This document shows positions 16,688 through 26,385 of a stretch of 64,000 nucleotides of DNA, piece by piece. Position 1 is the stretch's first letter. Every line of letters begins with the position of its first letter. This DNA comes from Sediminibacterium roseum. Lineage in GTDB: Bacteria; Bacteroidota; Bacteroidia; Chitinophagales; Chitinophagaceae. Location: NCBI RefSeq assembly GCF_009939005.1, contig NZ_JAACJS010000015.1:1304325-1368324 (forward strand), read 5' to 3'. The position numbers were made by a program, and so were the translations under genes. Under the pieces are notes generated by a model, which saw only the letters and a list, made by a program, of their open reading frames with translations, did no database searches and was not told where the DNA came from.

Positions 16688-18204
16688 GCTACTGTTTTTT
16701 TTGCGAAGATAGAACGAAGTGTATTTGCAGCACCGTGCTGCTGCAACATTTCCAGCATACGGCTCACTTCTGCCGCAAAACCGGGATACTGCGAGAGGTC
16801 CGCGCCAAAAACACGTTCATCGCATAATGTTTTTTCAGCAATCGTTCCATTGGCTGCGTTTTGCCAGTGGTTGTGAAGCAAGGCGGCCAGGTCGTCCTGG
16901 ATCCTGTACGCAACGCCATTGGCCGTTCCGTAATAACCTCCATCCTTTTCCTGCGAATCCATAAACCGTAAAAACGCTGCGAACCCAAGCGCCATCAGTT
17001 CGGGTGTGGCTTTCCCCGCGGCATACTGTTTTTCAACCAACGGCACCACGCGCATCGCTATTTTAGAAGTGTATTGTGCAGTAATACTCAGCCAGAGATG
17101 TTCGATATACGGGTTCCTGAAACGGTCGATCACCTGCTGCGCAAACTGGTTTGCCTCCTCCACGCTGATGTTGCCCTGCGCAACCAATGGAATAATTTCT
17201 TCATGCATTAACGCAGACACGTAAGAAACGAACACACCATCCCGCATCGCTTCTTTCACCGTGCTGAAACCGGATAAATGGGCGAGGCCGCAAGACAATG
17301 TATGCGTTGCATTCAACAGGCGCAATTTCAACTCGCGGAACTTATTGATGTCCGGCGCAAGGATCACACCCTGGTTGCAGGTGCTGAACGATAAAATTTC
17401 TTTTGCCCTTTCCGAACTTGTTTCAATCGCCCACAAGCGGTAAGGTTCAGACATGATCATCAGTTCATCGCTGTAACCCAGTTTCTGCTCCACGGCCTGC
17501 TGTTCCGCTGCCGGGAGTTTGCCGGGAACGATGCAATCGACAAGCGAATTGCAGAACTCGTTTTTTTCATCCAGCCATTGCAAACAACGGGCGGAAACAT
17601 TTTTCAGTTTTGCGAGTGTCAATATTATCTTCCTGAGCTTGGCGCCATTGTCAACGATCAGTTCTGTTGGCACGATCACCATTCCCGATTCGTCGCTTCC
17701 ATCAAAAACACGAAAACGCTCAAGCAGAAAAAACAAAAGGCGACCGGGAAAGGAAACCGGTTTTTCGTTTACCGCATCTTCTTCCACCAAAGCGATGCCC
17801 ACTTCTGTTGTATTGGATAGAACCAACTGCATTTCAGGATTGGCGGCGCACTGCAAAATGCGCTCCCACTCTTCGTTTGCCGACAATACCCGGCTGATGG
17901 ATGCATTGATGCTGGTTTGTTCCGTTTGTTTTCCATTTACCACACCGCGTTCGAGCAGCGTATACAATCCATCCTGTTTGGCAAACGAATCGGTTGCACC
18001 CATGCCGGTTGATTTTACAACCACAATACGGCCGTTGAAAATGTTTTGCTTATTGGCCTTGTCGATAAAATAATCGGGCAACCCGCGCAACAATACGCCT
18101 GTACCAAACTGCAATACCTTTTCAGGCAGGGAAAACAACTGCACCGGCGGAACATCAACGCCCGTTGTATCGATCTTTTGCAAATTTTGTTTTGATAACT
18201 GCAT
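16684..18204 (-). CDS. uxaB: Tagaturonate reductase
   Basis: A 506-residue mannitol-dehydrogenase-family oxidoreductase that reduces D-tagaturonate to D-altronate with NADH. The N-terminal LQFGTGVLLRGLPDYFID motif binds cofactor, and the LRLLNATHTLSCGLAHLSG segment with the catalytic-helix lysine region matches UxaB. The start was set at ATG 18204 (MQLSKQNLQK); the longer frame has no family similarity upstream. It lies 85 bp after the CE8-PL10 gene and overlaps uxaA by 4 bp. Confidence 0.93.
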   Translation of the reverse strand: MQLSKQNLQKIDTTGVDVPPVQLFSLPEKVLQFGTGVLLRGLPDYFIDKANKQNIFNGRIVVVKSTGMGATDSFAKQDGLYTLLERGVVNGKQTEQTSINASISRVLSANEEWERILQCAANPEMQLVLSNTTEVGIALVEEDAVNEKPVSFPGRLLFFLLERFRVFDGSDESGMVIVPTELIVDNGAKLRKIILTLAKLKNVSARCLQWLDEKNEFCNSLVDCIVPGKLPAAEQQAVEQKLGYSDELMIMSEPYRLWAIETSSERAKEILSFSTCNQGVILAPDINKFRELKLRLLNATHTLSCGLAHLSGFSTVKEAMRDGVFVSYVSALMHEEIIPLVAQGNISVEEANQFAQQVIDRFRNPYIEHLWLSITAQYTSKIAMRVVPLVEKQYAAGKATPELMALGFAAFLRFMDSQEKDGGYYGTANGVAYRIQDDLAALLHNHWQNAANGTIAEKTLCDERVFGADLSQYPGFAAEVSRMLEMLQQHGAANTLRSIFAKKTVA

Positions 18205-18289
18205 CTTACTATGATTATTTAAGATCCGACAGGACGTTGCGATCATGCAAACAGCACAGGATCGTGTCATGCCTTGTCTCCAGGTTCAT

Positions 18290-20401
18290 TTATATTCCAT
18301 GTTCGCGTTTCCAGGCCGGGTATTCTGTTTTTAACAACTTCTCGGGCCATGTGCCATACCATGCATACCCGTTCCTTCTTTCCGATTCTATTTCTCTTAC
18401 ATCGTATTTCTTAACGCTGTCGCGGCCCGTAAAAAAAGGGCGGTTGGTGCCGATCTCGTAAAACCTTGCCCAGATAACGCTTCCTGGCTCGGGGGTTATA
18501 ACGCGGTCCTTTCCTTTTGGTTCATTGGGCGCATTTACATCTCCATATTTATAACCTGTGATCTTCACTTTCTCAAACCACTCCACCGCAGCTTTCACGG
18601 CATTTTTGATTTCTTCAGACGGATCCTTCACCCGCATCAGGAACCGTGTGATGCCAACCGACTCGCTTCCGCTCAAAGAGGCGAGTTCAAACTTCCTTGC
18701 CATTTCCGGTTGCAAAGTCTTTTTGTTGTATTGCGCGCACCATGCTGTACGTTTTCCATCCACAACGATCTGCGTTTTTAAAATGCATTGCACGCCCCGG
18801 TTCACCGCATCTGCAATGGCCGGAACATAAGCCCGGTCGATCACGTCAAGATCATTCTTTGATTCGAGCACATCCTGTAATACATTCAGTACATTGACCA
18901 TTGCATCGTCGTTGTACGTGATCTGGCTCCTGTACAATGCAGAATCCGGGTAATATTGCGGCCAGCCGCCGTTTGCATATTGTGCCCGCAGGTAATAGCG
19001 AATGCCTTTTTCTGCGGCACGTAAGTAATCCGGGTTCCTGGTTTTTTTAAATGCTTTTGCGAGGTAACGGATCTCGCGCATCGTTGCCGCATTATCGATC
19101 GTTGCATCTTTGTGCATCGAATCGTTTTTGATGGCGGTGCGCTCCGCATCACTCAATACCTTGTTGTAATCAACTTTTATCTCATTCACGGCCTTTGGCC
19201 AGCCTCCTGCTGCCCGCTGGTAAGCAAGCATGTTCTCTGCAACCGGGTCGGTAGTTTGCTGCGTTTTGAGCGCGGCTACCGGTGTTTGCCTTTTTTGTTC
19301 CTCATCAATCACAACCTTTGTTGGTATTGATGTTGGCTGCCATTTCCCGGCAAACGTCCACGCGGTATTGATCTGCGATGCCTTTGGCGAACCCTCGGCT
19401 GTTTCAAGGTTATCCCTGTGCCATGCATAATCGCCTCCCTCCCTGTGCGAATTATAAAAATAGACACGGTGGCCCCACTGAATGGTGTTCTGCGGATTGG
19501 ACGGATTGAGGTAAACGGCCGCATCCGCCATGTTATTTGCAAAGGAACAATTGACCAGGTAAAACTGCGCATCGCGGTGGTAGCGCGCCAGTTTGAAACC
19601 GTCGTCGCCACGGAACTTACAGTTCACCAATACTGTTTTCGAATCCTTGTACCTTGACCCGTCGTGCCAGATTGCTGCAACATTTCCATGCGCCACAAAC
19701 TCGCAGTTTTCGGCATAGGCCCATCCGCGCGGGCAGTAAAAATCCACACCGCCTTCCATCAAACAATTGGAAAAATAAAACATGCCGTTGTCTGTATTCC
19801 ACGGGCTCACCGTATCGCCGCCGTATGCACGGAGTGTGCAGTTGCGAACGATCAAACGCGTGGTTGTAAAACTGCGCAATGCCATCTGGTGCCCATCGCG
19901 GCCTGTAACTTTTGAAGGGTTCAGCGTATCGTTCGGGCAATCGAAACGGATGCCCTCTTTATTGTTCATGTTGTCGAACCCAAAACTGTTGGTGATGGTC
20001 AGGTTCTCCAATACGATATCGCTCCCTTTCAGGTTGATGGCCGCAACACCCCAATCGTCCGGGTGCTCACATCTCCACACATCCCTTGCGAGTGAGATGG
20101 TGATGATGGTCTTGTTCCTGTCTTCCCCGATCAATGAAACAAAATCCTTGTCGATAAAAACTTTCTCGCGATATACACCCTTGCGCACAAAGATGATACG
20201 TGGCGCATCCGCCGCTACCGGCAAACTGTTCACCGCGTCCTGTATGCTCCTGAAATCGCCTGCGCCGTCCTTGTCAACCACGATCGTTTTTCCTGCCGCC
20301 TCCGCAAAACTGCACAACAGGCAAACAAAACTGCACAGCAACAAACGCACTATCAATATTGGTCTCCTCACTTTTTCCCGGGTATTTGTTTGATGATCCA
20401 T
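18290..20401 (-). CDS. Pectinesterase (CE8-like) - pectate lyase (PL10) fusion
   Basis: A 703-residue secreted two-domain protein. After a signal region (about 10-36) comes a right-handed beta-helix domain related to pectin methylesterase (about 38-345; KTIVVDKDGAGDFRSIQDAV). A linker with KRQTPVAALKTQQTTD leads to a family 10 pectate lyase domain (about 385-700; AGGWPKAV, DNAATMREIRYLAKAF, GGWPQYYPDS, YNDDAMVNVL). In the esterase the acid/base position reads GGDTV instead of QDTL, the nucleophile motif reads GGVDFYCPRG instead of GxVDFIFG, and the LGRPW arginine-tryptophan motif is not found. The esterase half is therefore divergent. The start overlaps GH105 by 34 bp. Confidence 0.85.
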   Translation of the reverse strand: MDHQTNTREKVRRPILIVRLLLCSFVCLLCSFAEAAGKTIVVDKDGAGDFRSIQDAVNSLPVAADAPRIIFVRKGVYREKVFIDKDFVSLIGEDRNKTIITISLARDVWRCEHPDDWGVAAINLKGSDIVLENLTITNSFGFDNMNNKEGIRFDCPNDTLNPSKVTGRDGHQMALRSFTTTRLIVRNCTLRAYGGDTVSPWNTDNGMFYFSNCLMEGGVDFYCPRGWAYAENCEFVAHGNVAAIWHDGSRYKDSKTVLVNCKFRGDDGFKLARYHRDAQFYLVNCSFANNMADAAVYLNPSNPQNTIQWGHRVYFYNSHREGGDYAWHRDNLETAEGSPKASQINTAWTFAGKWQPTSIPTKVVIDEEQKRQTPVAALKTQQTTDPVAENMLAYQRAAGGWPKAVNEIKVDYNKVLSDAERTAIKNDSMHKDATIDNAATMREIRYLAKAFKKTRNPDYLRAAEKGIRYYLRAQYANGGWPQYYPDSALYRSQITYNDDAMVNVLNVLQDVLESKNDLDVIDRAYVPAIADAVNRGVQCILKTQIVVDGKRTAWCAQYNKKTLQPEMARKFELASLSGSESVGITRFLMRVKDPSEEIKNAVKAAVEWFEKVKITGYKYGDVNAPNEPKGKDRVITPEPGSVIWARFYEIGTNRPFFTGRDSVKKYDVREIESERRNGYAWYGTWPEKLLKTEYPAWKREHGI

Positions 20402-22287
20402 TTTACAAGATCATTCGCTGCATTAAAATTTTCATATTCCTGCGGAAGTTTTCTTCCATCTGTATACTCGTTGTACAACCATGGGTCGCCTGTTGCAAAC
20501 ACAGTACCCTTGCCCACTTTCGCTACTGCAAAGACCACGAGGTCATCCTTCTTCAATACCGGCACCGCGGGCGCTTTCAACGTAAACGAGCAGATCTCTT
20601 TCTGGTAAATCTTTTTCACGTTCGGAAGTACAGGGTTCCCCGCCGGGATCAACACCTTGCCCTCTTCGAAATTCGTCCCGGTTACGCGGTTGTAACTGTC
20701 TTCGTTAAAGTGGATCCCGAATTTCGCCCCGAGTTTGTTGAAGTTCTCAAACTCCGCATTGCCTTTGTCGTTGTGCAGCAACACCAATACTCCGCCTGCC
20801 TTCACCCAATTGTATATTTCATCGGCGTCTTTTGCCTGCATGTAATTTGGTGTTGGGTTGTCGGTTGCATTGTCTGCGTCAACGATAAGGTATATATCAG
20901 AGCCCTTCAGGTTTTTTGCCGTGGGTGCATCGCTTAGTGTTTTTGTCTGCACGCCGTAGCTGTTGAATACGTGTCCCAAAAATGAAAAGCCGTTGTTGTA
21001 CATTTCGTACCATTTGTAATGATAGGGTTTGAGCACGCCAACGATGTCTTTCTTTTTTTCAGAATTGAAATAATCATCCAGCAGAACGGACCGGCCTTTT
21101 GCGGTGTTGATCGTTTTCTGCAGTTCCATTTCATTCGAGGCCTGCAGGAAAGCGCCAATTCCCTTCGGATCGTTGGTGATCACTTTTTCGCTCATGTAAT
21201 ATTCATAACTACCGTCGCGGTATGGATTTCCACCCAGGCCGCTTACGGTAACGGTGCCTTTCAAATTGGTTTGCCCGTTCGCATCTGTTTCAACAAACTC
21301 TTTGAGAATACCGGCGTATCCTTTTGTTGCAATCGGGAGATAAGAAGCAGGCAATACACCCAGCCTGATCCCTTTCGCGATCGCGCAGACAAACTGCGAA
21401 CTGGCCGATGATTCAAAATAATTTCCCTTGCCATCCGGCATGTTCAGGATATCGTACCAGAGCCCTGTCTTTGGGTCCTGCACTTTCCCGATCGCATCTG
21501 CAAAACGTTTGAATATGGCGATGAGCGAATCTCTTTTTTTATGCGTTGCCGGGAAATACTCCAGCACATCTGCAAGCGCTACACCATACCATCCCATTGC
21601 GCGTGCCCAGAAATGCGGCGACAATCCCGTTTTCGGATCTGCCCATTTTTGCTGCCTGCTTTCATCCCAGCCATGGTAAAGCAATCCCGTTTTTTTATCG
21701 CGCGCGTGGTTTTCCATCCAGATAAACTGGTTGGCGATGTCGTCGAAGTTTTGCGGTTCATTGAATGTTGCTGAATATTCTGCGTAAAAAGGCTCGCCCA
21801 TGTACAAACCATCGAGCCACATCTGGTAGGGGTAAATTTTCTTGTGCCAGAAACCGCCTTCGTTCGTGCGCGGCTGCGTCTTCAGTTGCTCGCGAAGAGT
21901 AGTGGCCGCCTTGAAATATTTTTCCTTACCGGTTACATTGTACAACGACAACAGGATCCTTCCGCACAAAACATTATCGATGTTGTAGTCGGATGCCTTG
22001 TAGGTCCTGATCTCTCCTTTATCGTTCACGAAAAAATCCATGCTTTTCTGCATGTAGTTGAAGTATTTCGCATCGCCCGTTCTGAACCAGAGCCCTTCAA
22101 TGCCTTTCAGGATCACGCCCTGGTCGTAGGTCCATCGTGCGGGCCTGCCCGGCGCCGAAAAAAGAGAATCTTTCCAGATCGTCATAACGGTTTCTGCCAT
22201 GCGCTCGCCCACTGTCTGCGCATTTGTTGCCTGCGTTGTGCAGAGCATGAGCAGTGTTGCGATGAGTAGGTTCCTTGTTTTTCTCAT
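20368..22287 (-). CDS. Unsaturated rhamnogalacturonyl/glucuronyl hydrolase (GH105) with C-terminal DUF4350-like domain
   Basis: A 639-residue protein with a signal peptide ending at NAQ. Residues about 25-400 form the alpha6/alpha6 barrel of GH88/GH105: RWTYDQGVILKGIEGLW, YNIDNVLCGRILLSLY, YPYQMWLDGLYMGEPFYAEY and HFWARAMGWYGVALADVLE carry the catalytic Asp region. It should remove the 4,5-unsaturated uronate left by a lyase. Residues about 420-639 are a second domain (DIYLIVDADN, WVKAGGVLVLLHND, GKGTVFATGDPWLYNEY) resembling DUF4350/ThuA-type glutamine-amidotransferase folds. It lies 8 bp after the GH28 gene and overlaps the next gene by 34 bp. Confidence 0.87.
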   Translation of the reverse strand: MRKTRNLLIATLLMLCTTQATNAQTVGERMAETVMTIWKDSLFSAPGRPARWTYDQGVILKGIEGLWFRTGDAKYFNYMQKSMDFFVNDKGEIRTYKASDYNIDNVLCGRILLSLYNVTGKEKYFKAATTLREQLKTQPRTNEGGFWHKKIYPYQMWLDGLYMGEPFYAEYSATFNEPQNFDDIANQFIWMENHARDKKTGLLYHGWDESRQQKWADPKTGLSPHFWARAMGWYGVALADVLEYFPATHKKRDSLIAIFKRFADAIGKVQDPKTGLWYDILNMPDGKGNYFESSASSQFVCAIAKGIRLGVLPASYLPIATKGYAGILKEFVETDANGQTNLKGTVTVSGLGGNPYRDGSYEYYMSEKVITNDPKGIGAFLQASNEMELQKTINTAKGRSVLLDDYFNSEKKKDIVGVLKPYHYKWYEMYNNGFSFLGHVFNSYGVQTKTLSDAPTAKNLKGSDIYLIVDADNATDNPTPNYMQAKDADEIYNWVKAGGVLVLLHNDKGNAEFENFNKLGAKFGIHFNEDSYNRVTGTNFEEGKVLIPAGNPVLPNVKKIYQKEICSFTLKAPAVPVLKKDDLVVFAVAKVGKGTVFATGDPWLYNEYTDGRKLPQEYENFNAANDLVKWIIKQIPGKK

Positions 22288-22295
22288 ATCGTTCT

Positions 22296-24635
22296 TTACT
22301 TGAAATCAACTGATGACGCTTGCGCGCCAAAATTAAATACGGCTTTGTTCTTTGCCTTTTTTGTATCGGTCTTGGACACCTTGATGTTTTTACTCCTGTC
22401 GCCGTTCACACTCAACAGCGTTGTGGCGTCTTTGTTGTAGTCTATGTTTTCGAGAATGATGTTGTGGCTGTTCTGCACATTGATTACCGGGTCCGTTTCC
22501 GTTGTATACAATTTTACATTGTACAAACGAATGTCGTTACCCTCTGTAATTTCCACACCTTTTCTTGTCTGCAACACCAGGTTGCGCAATTGAATATTGC
22601 TGATGTTCATTTCCGGTATACCCCTGATCAGCAAGCCTTTTTCTGCGCCGATACAGGAAACATTGTTCACATAAAACTCCCTGAATACAGGTGTGCCTTC
22701 GTTTACAGGCAAGGTTTCAATTTTTGGCATCTCTCTTTTTTCCCCGGCCAGCACAACGGGATCTTTTGCCATGTAGTACATGTCGAACAGTATTGCCTCG
22801 GCCGCTATATCCTTCATTACAATATTCGATGCATAGATCTTTTCTACAACACCACCGCGTCCACGGGTTGTTTTGAAACGAAGCCCGATGTCGGTGCCTA
22901 TGAAGGTACAGTTCGATACGAACAGGTTCCTGGCGCCGCCGCTCATCTCGCTTCCAATCACGAATCCGCCATGCGCATGGTATACGGTTGTGTTTACCGC
23001 GATCATGTTCTCCGTTGGAACGCCGCGTTTGCGGCCTTCTTCATCGCGGCCCGATTTGATGCAGATGCCATCGTCTCCGGTATCAAACGAACATCCGTCC
23101 ACGAGGATATTTGCGCAGGATTCAAGATCGAGCGCATCGGTGTTTTGTCCGTAAGACGGATTCTTCACCGTTACATTTTTCAGCGTAATATGCTGGCTCA
23201 GGGCAATGTGCAGTGTCCATGCAGGCGAATTTTCAAAAGTTACACCGCTCAGTAAAATGTTCCTGCAATTGGTGAAACGCAGCATGTTTGGCCGCAGGTA
23301 ATCTTTGATCTCTTCAAAGTCGCTTAACTTTTTTCCGCCTGCCAGCTTACCGATATCGTTTGTCTTCGACGCTTTCAGCGCCCCTTCTGATGGGTACCAT
23401 CCTTTCTTGTCTTCCGTGAGCACACCACCCGATGAAATGAGTTTGCGCCATTCTGTTTCCGTCACCTTGTCTTTCTTTAATGGCCTCCATACATTTCCAG
23501 ACCCATTGAAGATCCCTTCACCGCTGATCGAAATGTTCTCCGCGTCGGTTGCAGAGATGGGCGACTGCGCGCGCGCGGCCTCCACGCCTTCAAACAATGC
23601 TGCAACAAGCGGGTATTGCGACCTGTCTGGTGTAAACGAGATCAAAGCGCCCCGTGCCGCATACAGGTCCACGTTGCTTTGCAAAACGATCGGGCCCGTA
23701 ACCCACAGTCCTGCGGGGATCATTACTGTTCCACCGCCTGCCTTTGCGCAGTCGTTGATGGTTTTGTTGATGGCTGCGGTATTCAGCGTAATGCCATCAT
23801 CTTTCGCGCCATTGGCCACAATGCTGAAGGTGTCTTTTTTGAAATTCGGCTGGTAGATCTTGGGCAACTCGAACTGGTATTTTTCAGGATGCGCCGATGG
23901 CCTCAGGTACTTCGCAAAAGGCAGGCCCTTCGCAAGGATCTCTGCACACACGAGCGATGCCACCTGTGATGCGCCGTATTCTGAAAAATGGGTGTCGTCT
24001 TTCTTTCCATCGGGGGCGGCCCTGAAATGTTTTGCATCCATCCACAGGAATAATTTTTTAGATCCTTCCACACCGTGTTGTTCGATCAGTTGCCGGCTCG
24101 ACCTGTGGAGGTCGATCAAAGGCACGTTCATTTCTTTTGCAACCGCCCTTACTGCATCGGGATATTCGCCATGTGTGTCTGTGAATTTTCCGGAGGCATC
24201 AAATTTCCTGCGCATGACGGGCGTGACCAGTATCGGGTTTGCACCTTTAGACCTTGCTTCTTTTACAAAACGAATCAGGTTATCGCGGTACAATCCATTG
24301 GGTGCGCCGTAGCGTGAGGTGTCTTCCGATTTCTCATCGTTGTGGCCGAACTGGATAAACACATAATCGTCTTTCTGCAGGTTCTTCATCACAGAATCCC
24401 AACGGCCCTCCTTGATGAAACTTTTTGTGCTCCGCCCGTTCACCGCATAATTCCTTACCTGCACCTCATCCGAAAGAAAGCGGGGCAGCAGCTGGCCCCA
24501 GCCTCTTTCAGGATTATCGTTCAGCGGCTTGTCTGCCATCGTTGAATCCCCGATCATAAACACCCTGGTTTGCCGCAGCGGGAGCTGAAAAGCAAACGCA
24601 ACGGCTACCAATACTATAAGGAAGGTCTTTTTCAT
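22296..24635 (-). CDS. Rhamnogalacturonan acetylesterase (CE12) - polygalacturonase (GH28) fusion
   Basis: A 779-residue secreted protein from ATG 24635 (MKKTFLIVLVAVAFAF). Residues about 20-255 are an SGNH esterase with FMIGDSTMADKP, NGRSTKSF, FIQFGHNDE and DDTHFSEYGA, giving the Ser and Asp/His triad of CE12. Residues about 270-740 are a GH28 beta-helix with NTDALDLES, DTGDDGICIKSGRD, HGGFVIGSEMSGG and RFKTTRGRGG. Together it would deacetylate and hydrolyse galacturonan. It is the third gene of the PUL, 59 bp after susD and 8 bp before GH105. A longer upstream frame lacks a signal and overlaps the susD end. Confidence 0.9.
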   Translation of the reverse strand: MKKTFLIVLVAVAFAFQLPLRQTRVFMIGDSTMADKPLNDNPERGWGQLLPRFLSDEVQVRNYAVNGRSTKSFIKEGRWDSVMKNLQKDDYVFIQFGHNDEKSEDTSRYGAPNGLYRDNLIRFVKEARSKGANPILVTPVMRRKFDASGKFTDTHGEYPDAVRAVAKEMNVPLIDLHRSSRQLIEQHGVEGSKKLFLWMDAKHFRAAPDGKKDDTHFSEYGASQVASLVCAEILAKGLPFAKYLRPSAHPEKYQFELPKIYQPNFKKDTFSIVANGAKDDGITLNTAAINKTINDCAKAGGGTVMIPAGLWVTGPIVLQSNVDLYAARGALISFTPDRSQYPLVAALFEGVEAARAQSPISATDAENISISGEGIFNGSGNVWRPLKKDKVTETEWRKLISSGGVLTEDKKGWYPSEGALKASKTNDIGKLAGGKKLSDFEEIKDYLRPNMLRFTNCRNILLSGVTFENSPAWTLHIALSQHITLKNVTVKNPSYGQNTDALDLESCANILVDGCSFDTGDDGICIKSGRDEEGRKRGVPTENMIAVNTTVYHAHGGFVIGSEMSGGARNLFVSNCTFIGTDIGLRFKTTRGRGGVVEKIYASNIVMKDIAAEAILFDMYYMAKDPVVLAGEKREMPKIETLPVNEGTPVFREFYVNNVSCIGAEKGLLIRGIPEMNISNIQLRNLVLQTRKGVEITEGNDIRLYNVKLYTTETDPVINVQNSHNIILENIDYNKDATTLLSVNGDRSKNIKVSKTDTKKAKNKAVFNFGAQASSVDFK

Positions 24636-24694
24636 GCTGAAACTTACTACTGTTTTTAAAAACTCTCTTTTATTACGCTGGTAATTATTTGTTG

Positions 24695-26353
24695 TTATTG
24701 ATATCCCGGGTTCTGTTTGAACTCTGTTTTGTTCGTAACCGCATCCAGCTGGCTCTGCGGTATCGGCCGCAGGAGGTGATAGGTCTGTATGTATGCTGCC
24801 GCATCGGGGTTCAGGTTTTGTGTTTTGATGCGGTCGATCGTTTTGCCTGTTCGTTTCAGATCGAACCATCGAAGCTGTTCGCCGGCGAGTTCTCTTGCCC
24901 TTTCATCCAGAATAAAATCGATGTTCATCTGCGAGGGCAACACCTGCATGGCCGCCACACGGCCCGGGTTGGCGGCACGTGTACGCAATACGTTCACATA
25001 ATATGCTGCGGAGTCGGGTTTGTTGATGTTCACTTCCGCTTCTGCGGCGATCAGGTATAATTCCGCGAGCCTCATCACATAAGCATCGCGCGCGCTTTGC
25101 GCCTCTGCAACACTTGTACGTGTGGGGTCAAGGAATTTTTTCAACGAGATGTAGAATTTCCTTTGCGATGGAACGCCGTTGGAACCATACACTTTTGAAA
25201 CATCATACATCGTGTATTTTTTTGCGTTCGATATGGCCGTCGCCACCGCCACCTTAGGCGCATAGGCCGCCGTATCGCCGATGGCGAACCCTGTTGCTGC
25301 CTTGTTTACGAACCAGGTAGACTGGAACGATGCATTGAAACGCGCATCATCTGTTTCATTAAACATATTCAGTAAAGAAAGCGTTGGCATATAACGGTTG
25401 AACGGGCGGCCGTTTGGAATATCGCGGATGAGGATGGCCGTGTTCACCTGGTCGTAAACCATGCCAAACATCAGGTGGCCATTGTTGGATCCGCGTGAGT
25501 GGCCCGTAGGAAAGGTTCCCGTTGCGAGATCGTTGTAAGCAAGATTGGTTGAATAATCGATCGCCCAAACCACTTCCTTGTTTTTGAGTTTTGTCATATC
25601 CCACAGATCGGCATAGTTGGGCAAAAGGCTGAGCCCGTAGTTTTTGATCACATCGTTCGACATCGCAATGGCCTGTGCGTTCATGCCGCGTGTGAGGTAC
25701 ACGCGCGCAAGAAATCCTTTGGCAGCCGGTATGGTGGCCCTTCCGTAATCGCTTGTTGTTGCGGGTAGATTGGTGATCGCGTATTGGAGATCGGTAAAGA
25801 TCTGGTTGTAAAAAGTATCTACCGGCGCGCGGTTGGCAGTGGTGATCACACCATCGCTGGGCTTGGTGCTGAAGTGCACACCGCCCCATGTTTCTACAAT
25901 GTGCCAATAGTAAAACGCGCGGAGAAAACGAAGTTCTGCTTCGCGTGTTGTTTTCTGCGCAGCCGTGTAATCAGAAACACCCGCGATGTTGCTGATGCCG
26001 GTATTGCACAGATTGATGGCCGCGTAAAAATTGTTCCACTCAAGATCGAGCGCATTGGTGTTGTTGCCCTGCAGGTTGTTGTAGGTTGTCAACTGCGGGT
26101 ACACATCACCCGAACCATTGGTCCAGATATCGGTTCCCATCTCCGTTAAGCTGTAGCCTTCTTCTTTTCCATACCAGTACCGCGTATAAGAATAAGCAGC
26201 ATTAACGAGGCTCTCAAAACCAACGGCCTTGCTGTAAACGGTGCTGGCCGTGAGCCCGCTGGGATTGTATTCTTCCAGCTTTTTTGAGCAGGATGATATT
26301 ACAGTTACCACACCAACCAGTGCCAGCAACCCTGTAAAGAATTTATTTTTCAT
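24695..26353 (-). CDS. SusD/RagB family outer-membrane nutrient-binding lipoprotein (PUL 1)
   Basis: A 552-residue lipoprotein with lipobox VISSCSKKLEEY and the typical SusD C-terminal LYLIAAEAEVNINKPDSAAYYVNVLRTRA and ARELAGEQLRWFDLKRTGKTIDRI. Families of this kind sit on the cell surface and cap the paired SusC. It lies 32 bp after susC of PUL 1. The ligand is inferred to be a pectic oligosaccharide from the enzymes downstream. Confidence 0.94.
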   Translation of the reverse strand: MKNKFFTGLLALVGVVTVISSCSKKLEEYNPSGLTASTVYSKAVGFESLVNAAYSYTRYWYGKEEGYSLTEMGTDIWTNGSGDVYPQLTTYNNLQGNNTNALDLEWNNFYAAINLCNTGISNIAGVSDYTAAQKTTREAELRFLRAFYYWHIVETWGGVHFSTKPSDGVITTANRAPVDTFYNQIFTDLQYAITNLPATTSDYGRATIPAAKGFLARVYLTRGMNAQAIAMSNDVIKNYGLSLLPNYADLWDMTKLKNKEVVWAIDYSTNLAYNDLATGTFPTGHSRGSNNGHLMFGMVYDQVNTAILIRDIPNGRPFNRYMPTLSLLNMFNETDDARFNASFQSTWFVNKAATGFAIGDTAAYAPKVAVATAISNAKKYTMYDVSKVYGSNGVPSQRKFYISLKKFLDPTRTSVAEAQSARDAYVMRLAELYLIAAEAEVNINKPDSAAYYVNVLRTRAANPGRVAAMQVLPSQMNIDFILDERARELAGEQLRWFDLKRTGKTIDRIKTQNLNPDAAAYIQTYHLLRPIPQSQLDAVTNKTEFKQNPGYQ

Positions 26354-26385
26354 ATCGAATGATTTTATTTTTGTTTTTGATGGGA

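Noticed and set aside
18290..22296. Frameshift or sequencing error at the GH105/CE8-PL10 overlap (34 bp)
   Set aside because: Both proteins are complete, with a normal signal peptide and normal C-terminus, so this is an ordinary gene overlap.
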